DNA from: Novosphingobium sp. SG751A
GTDB taxonomy: Bacteria; Pseudomonadota; Alphaproteobacteria; Sphingomonadales; Sphingomonadaceae
Reading direction: 5' to 3'
Assembly: GCF_013149295.1 (NCBI RefSeq)
Contig: NZ_JABGCB010000001.1
Location: 372,001-436,000, forward strand
DNA length: 64,000 bases
Shown here piece by piece: positions 1 to 8,858 of this stretch. Below the pieces are notes generated by a model, which did no database searches, was not told the origin of the DNA, and saw only the letters and a list, made by a program, of their open reading frames with translations. How positions within the stretch are numbered: position 1 is the stretch's first letter; the number at the start of each line of letters is the position of its first letter. The position numbers and the translations under genes are program-made.

Positions 1-73
1 GGCGTTGCCCGTGCCAAGGGTGCGCAAAAACTAATGCACACAGGGATAGAGAAAACGCGCCGGAGCACCAAAC

Positions 74-105
74 AAAAAGGCCCGCCGTTTCCGGCGAGCC
101 CCTTG
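74..105 (-). terminator. Intrinsic terminator of rpsB-tsf
   Basis: Read on the minus strand, a 9-bp GC-rich stem (79-87 pairing with 92-100, one G-U pair) closes a four-base GAAA loop and runs directly into five T residues (74-78). It lies about 20 bases past the tsf stop codon, so it probably ends the rpsB-tsf transcript. Confidence 0.75.
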
Positions 106-127
106 TTTTCCATTGCTGGAAAGAAAC

Positions 128-1054
128 TTACTTCAGGCCGGCGGCAGCAGCCACTTCGGCGGCGAAGTCGGTTTCTTCCTTTTCGATGCCTTCGCCAAGC
201 TGGAAGCGGACATAGTCCACCAGCTTGATCGTGGCACCGGCTTCCTTGGCCGCGGCGGCAACGACGTCCGAAACCGGGGTCTTGCCGTCCATCACGAAGA
301 GCTGCGACAGAAGAGCATTTTCCTTGGCATACTTGGCCACGGCGCCGTCGATCATCTTGGCCTGAACGGCTTCGGGCTTGCCCGATTCAGCAGCCTTTTC
401 AGCAGCGATCTTGCGCTCGCGCTCGATCAGAGCCGAGTCAAGGTCATCAGCCGACAGGGCCAGCGGGAAAGCGGCGGCAATGTGCATGCCGATCTGCTTG
501 CCCAGCGGCTCCAGAACGTCAGCCGGAGCATTGCCTTCCAGAGCGACCAGCACGCCGATCTTGCCCAGGTTGGGGGCGGCGGCATTGTGCATGTAGGCCA
601 CGACCACGCCTTCCGAGACCGAAACGGCCTTGATGCGGCGGATCTGCTGGTTTTCGCCAATGGTGGCCACGTTGCTCGTCAGCTTTTCGCCAACCGTGCC
701 GCCGTCAGGATAGGCAGCAGCCTTGAGCGCTTCGACTTCGACGACATCGCCGTTCAGAGCGACTTCGGTGGTCTTGCGCACGAAATCCTGGAACTGGTCG
801 TTCTTGGCGACGAAGTCGGTTTCCGAGTTCACTTCGACCGCGATGCCCTTGGTGCCGGCAATCGCCAGACCCACCAGACCTTCAGCGGCGGTGCGGCTCG
901 ACTTCTTGGCGGCAGCAGCCAGACCCTTGGCGCGCAGGGCGTCAACGGCAGCTTCCATGTCGCCATTGGCTTCCTTGAGCGCCTTCTGGCAATCCATCAT
1001 GCCAGCGCCAGTGCGTTCGCGCAGGTTCTTCACGTCGGCGGCAGTAAAGGCCAT
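128..1054 (-). CDS. tsf: Translation elongation factor Ts
   Basis: Guanine-nucleotide exchange factor that regenerates EF-Tu-GTP in the cytoplasm. The 308-residue product opens with the typical UBA-like helical domain (residues 1-55, with a [12 protein letters not shown] motif). It continues with the conserved TDFVAKND signature near residue 80, which contacts EF-Tu, and then the dimerisation core. The length is normal for bacterial EF-Ts. It follows rpsB by 109 bases on the same strand, the standard rpsB-tsf order. The start is an ATG giving MAFTAADVK, the usual N-terminus. Confidence 0.98.
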   Translation of the reverse strand: MAFTAADVKNLRERTGAGMMDCQKALKEANGDMEAAVDALRAKGLAAAAKKSSRTAAEGLVGLAIAGTKGIAVEVNSETDFVAKNDQFQDFVRKTTEVALNGDVVEVEALKAAAYPDGGTVGEKLTSNVATIGENQQIRRIKAVSVSEGVVVAYMHNAAAPNLGKIGVLVALEGNAPADVLEPLGKQIGMHIAAAFPLALSADDLDSALIERERKIAAEKAAESGKPEAVQAKMIDGAVAKYAKENALLSQLFVMDGKTPVSDVVAAAAKEAGATIKLVDYVRFQLGEGIEKEETDFAAEVAAAAGLK

Positions 1055-1089
1055 GTCCGATAGTCCTTAGACAAGAGTTTTATACAGTT

Positions 1090-1114
1090 GCGCCGGGCCA
1101 CATGGACCCGGCGC
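1090..1114 (-). other. Hairpin between rpsB and tsf
   Basis: The 109-base rpsB-tsf gap holds a perfect 8-bp stem (1090-1097 with 1107-1114) and a 9-base loop, without a T-run. A second short palindrome lies near 1131-1149. Such a structure could attenuate or stabilise the downstream tsf message. This role is inferred from position only. Confidence 0.45.
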
Positions 1115-1163
1115 GTTCCAGTTTTGTGACGGCGCCCGTTTCAGGCGCCAGTCCAAAGGCTTA

Positions 1164-1919
1164 TCAGCCTTCGATCACTTCTTCGGCAACCGGCTCGGCC
1201 ATAGCGCCGATGTCCGCGCCCGAAGCGACCACAGCCGCGCGGTTGCCCTTGGTGGCAGCAGCGGCAACAGCGTCGCAGTACAGGCGGATGGCGCGCGAGG
1301 CGTCATCGTTGGCGGGGATCGGGAAAGCGATGCCTTCGGGCGAAACGTTCGAGTCGAGGATCGCAACGACCGGGATACCCAGCACGTTGGCTTCCTTGAT
1401 CGCCAGTTCTTCCTTGTTGGCGTCGATCACGAACATCACGTCGGGGATGCCGCCCATGTCGCGGATGCCGCCCAGCGACAGTTCGAGCTTGTCGCGCTCG
1501 CGGGTCAGCTGAAGGATTTCCTTCTTGGTCAGGCCCGAGGTGGCGCTGGCCAGACGTTCTTCCAGCGTCTTGAGGCGCTTGATCGACTGCGAGATCGTCT
1601 TCCAGTTGGTGAGCATGCCGCCCAGCCAGCGATGGTTGACGAAGTGCTGACCGGCAGCGCGAGCGGCTTCAGCGATGGGTTCCTGGGCCTGACGCTTGGT
1701 GCCGACGAACAGAACCTTGCCACCGGCCTGAACGGTCGCCGAGATAAACTCCAGAGCGCGGCTGAAGAGCGGCACGGTCTGCGACAGGTCAAGGATGTGG
1801 ATGCCGTTGCGCGCGCCGAAGATATAGGGCTTCATGCGCGGGTTCCAACGGTGCGTCTGGTGGCCGAAGTGGGCACCGGCTTCGATAAGCTGCTGAATCG
1901 TAACGACGGGAGCCGCCAT
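1164..1919 (-). CDS. rpsB: 30S ribosomal protein S2
   Basis: Structural protein of the small ribosomal subunit, 251 residues from the chosen start. The N-terminus contains the S2 signature around [20 protein letters not shown] (residues 7-26) and later the [14 protein letters not shown] block. The frame is open for another 288 bases upstream, but the start at 1919 has a good ribosome-binding site (GGAAGGAC about eight bases away) and gives the canonical S2 beginning. The upstream extension has no family similarity and is rejected. It is followed by tsf in the same operon. Confidence 0.98.
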   Translation of the reverse strand: MAAPVVTIQQLIEAGAHFGHQTHRWNPRMKPYIFGARNGIHILDLSQTVPLFSRALEFISATVQAGGKVLFVGTKRQAQEPIAEAARAAGQHFVNHRWLGGMLTNWKTISQSIKRLKTLEERLASATSGLTKKEILQLTRERDKLELSLGGIRDMGGIPDVMFVIDANKEELAIKEANVLGIPVVAILDSNVSPEGIAFPIPANDDASRAIRLYCDAVAAAATKGNRAAVVASGADIGAMAEPVAEEVIEG

Positions 1920-2190
1920 AAATAAGTCCTTCCGGTTGTTCCTCTGAGACGCTGGAACCGTGCGGCCAAGGCCATGAAGGCCCGAATTCCCGCTGCGGCA
2001 CCGGTGAAGATGCATCCCATGTGGGTTGGCCCGAGCCTTGTGAGACCCGCGTGACTGCGAATCCCTGTGCGGTTCGGGTGCCGCGCCCTTAGACTCAGTT
2101 TGAGAAATAATCCAGCGCCATTTTGGACGAGGCTGAGCGCAATGTTTGCAAGGAATCCTCGGTTCATCGCAAAAAGCGCTTGACCGGACG

Positions 2191-2205
2191 GAACAGGTGT
2201 GGAAC
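2191..2205. promoter_or_regulatory. Candidate LexA (SOS) box
   Basis: The site reads GAAC, seven bases, GAAC, which matches the direct-repeat LexA operator known in Alphaproteobacteria. A TTGACC hexamer at 2180-2185 sits where a -35 element would be if the box lay between -35 and -10, the usual place for LexA repression. The -10 is poor. About two such 8-base matches are expected by chance in 64 kb, so the position, not the match, is the argument. Confidence 0.35.
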
Positions 2206-2266
2206 AAATTGCCAACAGAACGGAACTAGGGAACATCCATATAGGAACCGTTCAAACTCTTACTGG

Positions 2267-2275
2267 TTATCCACA
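2267..2275 (+). promoter_or_regulatory. Perfect DnaA-type 9-mer
   Basis: The nine bases TTATCCACA equal the strongest E. coli DnaA box. Only one copy is seen and there is no AT-rich unwinding region, so this is not an origin. It might allow DnaA control of the neighbouring promoters, or it may be chance. Confidence 0.25.
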
Positions 2276-2343
2276 TGTTGTACGCAAGGCCGGTCGTCGC
2301 CGCAATCGACGCCCCCGCCCGATGGACAAAGGACTATACCGCG

Positions 2344-2643
2344 ATGCTGACTCTTGCGATCAATGGTATGACCGGCCTGATAGCCGCCCTCGTTATCGCT
2401 TCGCTGATCCAGAGCGCGCGGACCTTTATGCCCGCATGGCGTCAGCTCAGCGCAGAGGTAAAGCGGCTCGAAGCGGGCAACGTGCTGCATGCCACCCTGC
2501 GAGAAGCCAGCCCCGCCGATTGGGAGCGGCTCGCCGCCCCCACCCCGGCGCCCTCAACGCGGAGCGAACGCCCCGCTGCCACGGCGATTATTCCCCAGTC
2601 TCGCCGCGCGTTTCGCTCAACCTTGCGCCACGCGGCCGCCTGA
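2344..2643 (+). CDS. Small single-pass membrane protein, function unknown
   Basis: The predicted 99-residue protein has one hydrophobic segment (about residues 1-23, with small residues and GLIAALVIASL). A cytoplasmic, partly coiled-coil-like helix follows (about 30-55), and the tail is rich in Pro, Ala and Arg. I do not recognise the family. The ATG at 2344 is preferred over an in-frame ATG at 2275 because an AAAGGA stands about ten bases upstream and the protein then begins at the membrane segment. Its 3' end overlaps the convergent pssA by 56 bases. A candidate LexA box lies 139 bases upstream. The gene could be real but short. Confidence is moderate. Confidence 0.5.
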   Translation: MLTLAINGMTGLIAALVIASLIQSARTFMPAWRQLSAEVKRLEAGNVLHATLREASPADWERLAAPTPAPSTRSERPAATAIIPQSRRAFRSTLRHAAA

Positions 2644-3418
2644 CCCGCGCATACATCACCAGCCCAATCGGGATCAGGATCAGATAGGCCACGCAAATTC
2701 CCACCAGCGTAAACCAGGGTTCGCTGAGCAAGGCGGCAAAAACGATGCCGAAAAGCGCGATCAGTTCCAGACGAACCGAACGGCGCGGGCGCAAGGATTT
2801 CCAGCTGAGCGTGGGAATGGCAGAGATCAGCAGGAAAGCGTTGAAGGCAAGCCAGACGCCGACGATGCGTGGATCGCGAAAAATCGGATCGCCCGAAGCA
2901 TCGCCTCCGCTGGCAATCCACAAATAGATAGGCAGAAACGCCAGCCCTGCCCCCACCGGCGCGGGAACACCAGTCAGGAAACCGGCCTGCTTGCGCGGCT
3001 CATCAGGCATGTCGATACGGGCGTTGAAGCGAGCAAGACGCAAAGCCATGCAGATCGCGAAAGCAAGTGCCGCAAACCAGCCAAGACGCGGCACATCCTT
3101 GAGCGACCACAGGAACACGATCAGCGCGGGCGCCACGCCAAAGGAAATGGCATCGGCCAGACTGTCGAGTTCGGCGCCAAAACGCGACTGAGCCTTGAGC
3201 AGGCGGGCAATACGACCATCGATGCCATCGAGCACCCCGGCCAGAATCACAGCCATCACGGACTTTTCCCACTCGCCCTCAATGGCAAAGCGGATGCCGG
3301 TCAACCCGCAGCACAGCGCCGCCGACGTAATCGCATTGGGCGCCAGAGCCCTCAGCGTCAGCCCGCCGGGCATCCGCTTTTGCCGGCGCGTTTCATCGCC
3401 TACTGGCCCATCGCTCAC
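2588..3418 (-). CDS. pssA: CDP-diacylglycerol-serine O-phosphatidyltransferase
   Basis: Makes phosphatidylserine from CDP-diacylglycerol and L-serine in the inner membrane. The CDP-alcohol phosphotransferase motif DG-x2-AR-x8-G-x3-D-x3-D is complete (residues about 65-90, DGRIAR...GAELDSLAD), and several hydrophobic helices follow. Length is 276 residues, normal for the bacterial type II integral-membrane enzyme. The start is a GTG that overlaps the psd stop codon by four bases, so the two genes of phosphatidylethanolamine synthesis are translationally coupled. An alternative ATG lies 45 bases downstream. Confidence 0.93.
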   Translation of the reverse strand: MSDGPVGDETRRQKRMPGGLTLRALAPNAITSAALCCGLTGIRFAIEGEWEKSVMAVILAGVLDGIDGRIARLLKAQSRFGAELDSLADAISFGVAPALIVFLWSLKDVPRLGWFAALAFAICMALRLARFNARIDMPDEPRKQAGFLTGVPAPVGAGLAFLPIYLWIASGGDASGDPIFRDPRIVGVWLAFNAFLLISAIPTLSWKSLRPRRSVRLELIALFGIVFAALLSEPWFTLVGICVAYLILIPIGLVMYARVRRPRGARLSETRGETGE

Positions 3419-4164
3419 TGGCTCACGCCCTCAATCAGGCCAACGTCGCCGATTTCGGCCAGAACAGTTTCCCCCGCCACCGTGCGCTGGCCCAACAGAA
3501 CCTTGGGCTCAGTGCCTTCGGGCAGATAGACGTCGACGCGGCTGCCGAAACGAATCAGGCCTACGCGCTGACCGGCGCCGATGATGTCGCCGGGTTTGAC
3601 GAAAGGCACGATGCGGCGCGCGACAAGGCCCGCAATCTGGGTAAAGCCGATCATCGCGCCATTGCCACGGTCGATCAGGATATGCTGACGTTCGTTCTCT
3701 TCACTGGCCTTGTCGAGGTCGGCGTTGAGGAACTTGCCCGGGATATAGATGACGCGCGAAACGGTGCCGTTGATGGGCGCGCGGTTGATGTGAACGTCGA
3801 ACACGCTCATGAAAATCGACACGCGCGTGACCAGCGCATCGGGCAGACCGGGCGTGCCGGTGCCGTCTTCCATCACCAGTTCGCGCGGCGGAGCCACCTT
3901 CTGGATCAGCGTGATGAGGCCATCGGCGGGTGCCACAACATAGCGGTCGCCGCGCGGCGTCACGCGCAGGGGATCGCGGAAAAACGCGCAAATCCCATAG
4001 GTTAGAATACCAAGCGGCCAAGCCAGCAGGCTCCACCCCATCAGCGCCGCCATCAGGCAGGCAAGGGCGGAAACCGCAGCGAATTTGCGCGCTTCGGGGT
4101 GTACGGCGGGCCAGTGCCATCCGGCAGTGCCACGCCCCTGGTTATCAAGAATTTCTCCGGGCAT
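3415..4164 (-). CDS. psd: Phosphatidylserine decarboxylase
   Basis: Converts phosphatidylserine to phosphatidylethanolamine, the second of two steps, with pssA doing the first. The 249-residue protein has an N-terminal membrane segment (around residues 25-60). Near the C-terminus is the [11 protein letters not shown] block, whose Gly-Ser bond is the self-cleavage site that creates the pyruvoyl cofactor in this family. The ATG at 4164 gives [13 protein letters not shown] 36 bases upstream is in frame but less likely. Psd is upstream of pssA and overlaps it by four bases. Confidence 0.93.
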   Translation of the reverse strand: MPGEILDNQGRGTAGWHWPAVHPEARKFAAVSALACLMAALMGWSLLAWPLGILTYGICAFFRDPLRVTPRGDRYVVAPADGLITLIQKVAPPRELVMEDGTGTPGLPDALVTRVSIFMSVFDVHINRAPINGTVSRVIYIPGKFLNADLDKASEENERQHILIDRGNGAMIGFTQIAGLVARRIVPFVKPGDIIGAGQRVGLIRFGSRVDVYLPEGTEPKVLLGQRTVAGETVLAEIGDVGLIEGVSQ

Positions 4165-4256
4165 GGCGCTGTCTCTAGGCGCAGGAAGGCGGCGCTGCAA
4201 GCATCGCTTCGCTGCTACCCCCAGTTGTCTGCGGCGCGCGCTTTAATCTCGCCCAC

Positions 4257-4523
4257 CTAATCGCCCACCGGTTCCTCAACCACCTCGACGATTTCGAACA
4301 CATAGCTTTTCCAGCCCCGCATCCGCGCGCCATCGCCCGCTGCCGCCTTCAGCCGCGTGGCATCGCCCAGCGAGCGCGTATGCCCCCAGAACACCTCGGT
4401 CTTGCCGTTGGCCAATTCGGCCACGATGCGCCAGTAATGGGTAAAGCGGTCGCTGGTCGGGCCGATCCGCTTGACATAGCCATCCGGCATGGTCGCGGTC
4501 AGATATCGCTTCTTCTTTGCCAT
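4257..4523 (-). CDS. Conserved-looking small protein, unknown function
   Basis: This 88-residue basic-then-acidic protein starts MAKKKRYLTATMPDG and has no signal peptide or membrane segment. It is rich in aromatic residues (Tyr, Trp, Phe) spread through short strand-like stretches, which suggests a small compact beta-rich fold. I do not recognise it. It stands alone between psd and the efflux operon, 22 bases after the outer membrane factor's stop on the same strand, so it may be read through from that operon. Codon use matches the neighbours. Confidence 0.6.
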   Translation of the reverse strand: MAKKKRYLTATMPDGYVKRIGPTSDRFTHYWRIVAELANGKTEVFWGHTRSLGDATRLKAAAGDGARMRGWKSYVFEIVEVVEEPVGD

Positions 4524-4545
4524 GCCCGCGCGCCTAACAGATCAC

Positions 4546-5784
4546 TCAGTCCTCATCATCCCCAATCCACAGGTGATGACTGTCGATCCGCAGGCGCGTG
4601 ATGGCGGCATGGGCGTCGCCGCGCGCGATGCTCTCAGCGCGCGCGGCATCCTGCGTCTGACGCTCGGCCAGCAACAGTTCGGACAGGTCGAGCGCGCCCG
4701 CCTGAAACCCGCGCCGCACCTTGACCAGCGCGGCCTCCTGAGCGCGCCGACTGGCATCGGCGCGTTCCCATGCATGCAATGCAGCCTGCGCGCCGGCCAG
4801 ATCGGAATCGGCCGTTTCTTGCAAAGTCCGGCGCACGACCTGCAAATCGGCCCCGGCGGCGGCGGCATTGGCTCCGGCCTGATCGGCCAGAGCGCTGCGT
4901 CGCCCATTGCCAAAGGGCATGATGAAGATCAGCCCCGCGCCCCGTTCGATGCCGCCCTTGTCGGAAAAGACGCGCACGCCCACCTGCGGATCGGCGATCC
5001 GGTCGGCGCGGGCGCGCTCGGCGCTGGCATCGGCCATATGGGCGGTGGCCTCGGCGGCGGCGATCTCGTGGCTACGCGCAAATACCAGATCGCGCAGATG
5101 CGTCAGCCCTCCCTCGGGCTCATGCGGAACGGGAATTGCCTCGGCATGATCGGGCAGAGTCATGGCGGGAAACTGCGCCTGCAGCCGGCTGCGCGCGACC
5201 TTTTCGCGCCCGCTCGACCTTTCGGCGGCCAATCGCGCCGCCTCCAGCGCCGCCACCGTCTGATCGGCCTCCAGCACCGAGGCATCGCGCAGCTCCACCC
5301 GCCGCTTCACTGCGGAGAGCAAGGTCTGGTAATTGGCCACGCTCTGGCGATCCACCTCGGCCTCGCTGGCGGCCGAAAGCCATGCCCACCAGTAATCGGC
5401 CAGCATCAGCGCGGTCTGATGGCGGGTGTCCTCGGCGCGGTTCTTCTGCGCGGTCAGCCCATATTGGCCGATCTCGCGGTCCAGCCGCACCTTGCCCGGC
5501 CAACGCACGCCTTTGGTCAGTTGCGCCTCGAATTCGTCATAGACGCTTTCCTGAACAATGGACCGCCTATTGTATGAAGTTTGCAGATTGTAATCGTAAG
5601 GCCCGCGCTCCAGCACGCGCACTTCGGCCTCGGCGGCGCGGGTGCGGGCGTTGGCGGCCTCGACGCCGGGGTGGCTGGCCAGCGCCTGCGCCACGGCGGC
5701 CGGATCGGGCAGGCCCGGTTCAGGCGCGGCGGCCATCACCGGCAAGGGAGCAAGGCAAAGGGCGAGGGAGAGAAACTTACGCAT
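4546..5784 (-). CDS. TolC/CzcC-type outer membrane efflux protein
   Basis: Outer membrane channel of a tripartite metal-type efflux pump. The 412-residue product begins with a signal peptide (MRKFLSLALCLAPLPVMAAA). It then shows the long Ala/Arg/Glu-rich heptad helices and the internal duplication typical of the outer membrane efflux protein family; these build the periplasmic coiled-coil tunnel. The ATG at 5784 overlaps the pump gene's stop by eight bases. A start 36 bases further upstream is in frame but would put residues before the signal peptide. It is the last gene of the three-gene operon. Confidence 0.88.
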   Translation of the reverse strand: MRKFLSLALCLAPLPVMAAAPEPGLPDPAAVAQALASHPGVEAANARTRAAEAEVRVLERGPYDYNLQTSYNRRSIVQESVYDEFEAQLTKGVRWPGKVRLDREIGQYGLTAQKNRAEDTRHQTALMLADYWWAWLSAASEAEVDRQSVANYQTLLSAVKRRVELRDASVLEADQTVAALEAARLAAERSSGREKVARSRLQAQFPAMTLPDHAEAIPVPHEPEGGLTHLRDLVFARSHEIAAAEATAHMADASAERARADRIADPQVGVRVFSDKGGIERGAGLIFIMPFGNGRRSALADQAGANAAAAGADLQVVRRTLQETADSDLAGAQAALHAWERADASRRAQEAALVKVRRGFQAGALDLSELLLAERQTQDAARAESIARGDAHAAITRLRIDSHHLWIGDDED

Positions 5785-8700
5785 CGGCTTTCTCCGCGCG
5801 GGTTTCGCCAAACCGTTCATACAGGATCGGCAAGAGCACCAGCGTGAGCAGAGTGGAGGTAATCAGCCCGCCGATCACCACGATGGCCAGCGGCTTTTGA
5901 ATTTCCGAGCCCGGCCCGGTTGCGAACAGCAAAGGCACAAGGCCAAAGGCGGCAATCGTGGCCGTCATCATCACGGGCCGCAGACGTCGCCGCGCCCCCA
6001 CCCGCACTGCCTGCGCCAGATCCATGCCGCCATCGCGCAATTGCCGGAAATAGCTGACCATGACCAAGCCGTTGAGCACGGCAATGCCCAGCAGCGCGAT
6101 AAAACCGACCGATGCGGGCACCGAAAGATACTCGCCCGAGACGGCGAGCGAGACCATACCCCCCACCAGCGCAAAGGGAATATTGACCAGAATGAGCAGC
6201 GAGGCCCGCACCGAGGACAGCGTGGCGTAAAGCACGACAAAGATCATCAGCAGCGCAATCGGCAACACCACCATCAGACGAGCCGAGGCGCGCTGCTGGT
6301 TCTCAAACTGGCCGCCCCAGACAATGCGATAGCCCTGCGGCAATTTCACATTGGCGCCGATGTCCGCCTTGGCCTGCTGCACATAGCCCACCAGATCGCG
6401 CCCGCCGACAAAGGCCTGCACCATGGCAAAGCGCGAGCCGTTTTCATGCTCGACCTTGACCGGGCCTTCGGTGCGTTCAACCTTGGCCACATCGCTGGCA
6501 CGCACCAGTTGGCCGGTGGGGCTGCGATAGAGGCGGTCGGCGAAACTGGCCGGATTGGCGGCCTCGCCCTCGCCCCGGATCAGGATCGGCACGCGGCGCA
6601 GCCCTTCGGCCACCACGCCCGAACGCACGCCTTCCAGTTCGGAACGCATCGCATCCTGAAGCGTGTCGATGGGCATGCCCACGCGGCCCGCCGCCGTGCG
6701 GTCGATGTCGATCTGCAGATAGTCCACCTTGTCATTGGCCACGGTCAACGCCTCGCTGGTACCGGGAATAGCGCGCAGGCGGCGCTGGACCTCGCCCGCA
6801 AGGCGGCCCAGTTCGGCGCTGTCGGGGCCAAAGATCTTGATCGCCAGATCGCCGCGCGCGCCGGTCAGCATTTCGGAAATGCGCATCTCGATCGGCTGGG
6901 TAAAACTGGTCTGGACGCCGGGCAGATTGGCCACCGCCTTGCGGATTTCATTGACCAGCCATTCCTTGTCGCCCACGCGCCATTCGCTGCGGGGTTTCAG
7001 GATGATGAAACTGTCCGTCTCGTTCAACCCCATCGGGTCGAGGCCCAATTCGTCCGAGCCCGTGCGCGATATGACATTGGTCACCTCGGGCACCTTGGAC
7101 ATGATCGCCTTTTGCGCGGCATGGTCGATTTCCATACTATGCGGCAGAGAAATCGAGGGCAGCTTGGTGAGCTGAACAATGGCCGAGCCTTCATCCATCG
7201 TCGGCAGGAAAGTCTTGCCCGTCATCTGATAGGCCACCACCGCCAGCACCAGCGACAGGCCCGCCGTAATGAACACCGGCAACCGATGCGCAAAGGCCCA
7301 GTCGAGCAACCGCCCATAACGCGGCGACAAATGCCGCATCAGCCATGGTTCGTGATGGGCATCACCCTGTTTCAACCCGAAAAAGGACAGCACCGGCACC
7401 AAAGTCAGCGCCAGCACCAGCGCTGATAGCAGCGCCAGCACGATGGTCAGCGCGACCGGGGCAAACAGCTTGCCCTCCAGCCCCTCAAGCGTCAGCAGCG
7501 GCAGGAACACCAGCGCGATAATGGCAAGGCCGCTGGCGACAGGCGTGGCGACTTCGGCGGCAGCGACGAACACATTGTGCAGCCGCCCGGCCCCGGCATG
7601 GCGCGGATCATTCATCCGCTCGACCACATTTTCAACCACCACGACCGCGCCATCGACCAGCATGCCCACCGCAATGGCCAGCCCGCCAAGGCTCATCAGA
7701 TTGGCCGTCAGCCCCACCGCGCGCATGGCGATAAAGGTCAGCAGCACCGCCATGGGCAGCGCCAGCGCCACGATCACCGAGGCGCGCACGTCGCCAAGGA
7801 AGAGCAGCAGCAGCACGACCACCAGCAACGTCGCCTCGATCAGCGCCTCTTCCACCGTGCCCACCGCGCGTTCGATCAGATCGGAGCGGTCATAGAAGGT
7901 CGCGATCTTCATACCCTTGGGCAGGCTGGGCTTCAGCTCCTCGATCCGCGCCTTCACGCCATCGACGATCTTGGCCGCATCCACGCCGCGCAGGCCGATG
8001 ACAATGCCTTCGACTGCCTCGCCGCGCGCGCCCTGGCTGACCGCGCCGTATCGCGTCAACGCCCCGATCCGCACCCGCGCCACATCGCCCACGCGCACCA
8101 CGCGGCCGGTCGAGGATTTGACCACCACCGCCGACAGGTCCGCCACATTGCGGATCGCGCCTGAGGAGCGCACGATCAAGGCCTCCTCGCCCGCGACCAG
8201 ACGCCCCGCGCCATCATTGCGGTTCGAGGTGTTGATCGCCTCGGACAGGTCGGTCACCGTCAGCCCCGCGGCTGCCAGCGCCTGATTGTCGGGCACCACC
8301 TCATAGCTTTCGGCCAGACCGCCCAGCGCGTTCACATCGGCCACCCCCGGCACCGTGCGCAGCGCAGGCCGGATCACCCAGTCCAGCACCCGGCGCTTTT
8401 CCGCCAGATCCTGCGGACCTTCGATGGTAAACATGAACATGTCGGTCAAAGGCGTGGCAATCGGCGCCAGACCGCCGCTGACCGTGGCGGGCAGATTGCC
8501 CATCACCCCCGTCAGCCGCTCGTTGACCTGATTGCGCGCCCAGTAAATATCGGTGCTATCATCAAAATTGATGGTAACGTCGGCAATCGCATATTTGGCC
8601 ACAGAGCGCAGCACGGTCTGATGCGGGATGCCCAGCATTTCCATTTCGATGGGGGCCACCACGCGGCTTTCCACCTCTTCGGGCGTCATGCCGGGGGCCT

Positions 8701-8854
8701 TCAGGATCACCTTGACCTGAGTTGAGGAAATATCGGGAAAGGCGTCAATCGGCAGATTGAGAAAGGACCATACGCCCCATCCCGCCAGCGCCAGCGCGAT
8801 CGCCAGCACCGCTATCCGCGCGCTCAGCGCCCGTTCGACCAGTTTGCGCAGCAT
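5777..8854 (-). CDS. Heavy-metal-type RND efflux pump (CzcA/CusA family)
   Basis: Inner-membrane proton antiporter that exports metal ions through the adaptor and TolC-like partner. The 1025-residue protein has the RND layout: one N-terminal helix, a large periplasmic loop, a helix bundle, a second loop and a second bundle. In helix 4 the signature VDGAVVVVEN retains the Asp and Glu relays of the heavy-metal branch. The position equal to Asp402 of Cupriavidus CzcA appears to be Ala (IAVGMLVDG), as in copper/silver pumps, so the metal cannot be named. Start ATG 8854; it lies five bases from the adaptor's stop. Confidence 0.93.
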   Translation of the reverse strand: MLRKLVERALSARIAVLAIALALAGWGVWSFLNLPIDAFPDISSTQVKVILKAPGMTPEEVESRVVAPIEMEMLGIPHQTVLRSVAKYAIADVTINFDDSTDIYWARNQVNERLTGVMGNLPATVSGGLAPIATPLTDMFMFTIEGPQDLAEKRRVLDWVIRPALRTVPGVADVNALGGLAESYEVVPDNQALAAAGLTVTDLSEAINTSNRNDGAGRLVAGEEALIVRSSGAIRNVADLSAVVVKSSTGRVVRVGDVARVRIGALTRYGAVSQGARGEAVEGIVIGLRGVDAAKIVDGVKARIEELKPSLPKGMKIATFYDRSDLIERAVGTVEEALIEATLLVVVLLLLFLGDVRASVIVALALPMAVLLTFIAMRAVGLTANLMSLGGLAIAVGMLVDGAVVVVENVVERMNDPRHAGAGRLHNVFVAAAEVATPVASGLAIIALVFLPLLTLEGLEGKLFAPVALTIVLALLSALVLALTLVPVLSFFGLKQGDAHHEPWLMRHLSPRYGRLLDWAFAHRLPVFITAGLSLVLAVVAYQMTGKTFLPTMDEGSAIVQLTKLPSISLPHSMEIDHAAQKAIMSKVPEVTNVISRTGSDELGLDPMGLNETDSFIILKPRSEWRVGDKEWLVNEIRKAVANLPGVQTSFTQPIEMRISEMLTGARGDLAIKIFGPDSAELGRLAGEVQRRLRAIPGTSEALTVANDKVDYLQIDIDRTAAGRVGMPIDTLQDAMRSELEGVRSGVVAEGLRRVPILIRGEGEAANPASFADRLYRSPTGQLVRASDVAKVERTEGPVKVEHENGSRFAMVQAFVGGRDLVGYVQQAKADIGANVKLPQGYRIVWGGQFENQQRASARLMVVLPIALLMIFVVLYATLSSVRASLLILVNIPFALVGGMVSLAVSGEYLSVPASVGFIALLGIAVLNGLVMVSYFRQLRDGGMDLAQAVRVGARRRLRPVMMTATIAAFGLVPLLFATGPGSEIQKPLAIVVIGGLITSTLLTLVLLPILYERFGETRAEKADA

Positions 8855-8858
8855 CGGA

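Larger units (their letters stand above)
1920..2343. other. Divergent intergenic region upstream of rpsB
   Basis: These 424 bases separate the minus-strand rpsB from the plus-strand gene at 2344 and must hold both promoters. I see no convincing gene here. A GAAC-rich stretch (2191-2250) contains a LexA-type box, and a DnaA-type 9-mer lies at 2267-2275; both are listed separately. The rpsB leader portion (1920-2100) shows no riboswitch I recognise. Confidence 0.6.

Noticed and set aside
1920..2207. In-frame N-terminal extension of rpsB
   Set aside because: It has no similarity to S2, and the start at 1919 has a good ribosome-binding site and the standard N-terminus.
5642..7426. A 594-codon open frame antisense to the RND pump
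   Set aside because: It lies opposite the pump and outer membrane factor genes and is rich in His, Gln and Arg.
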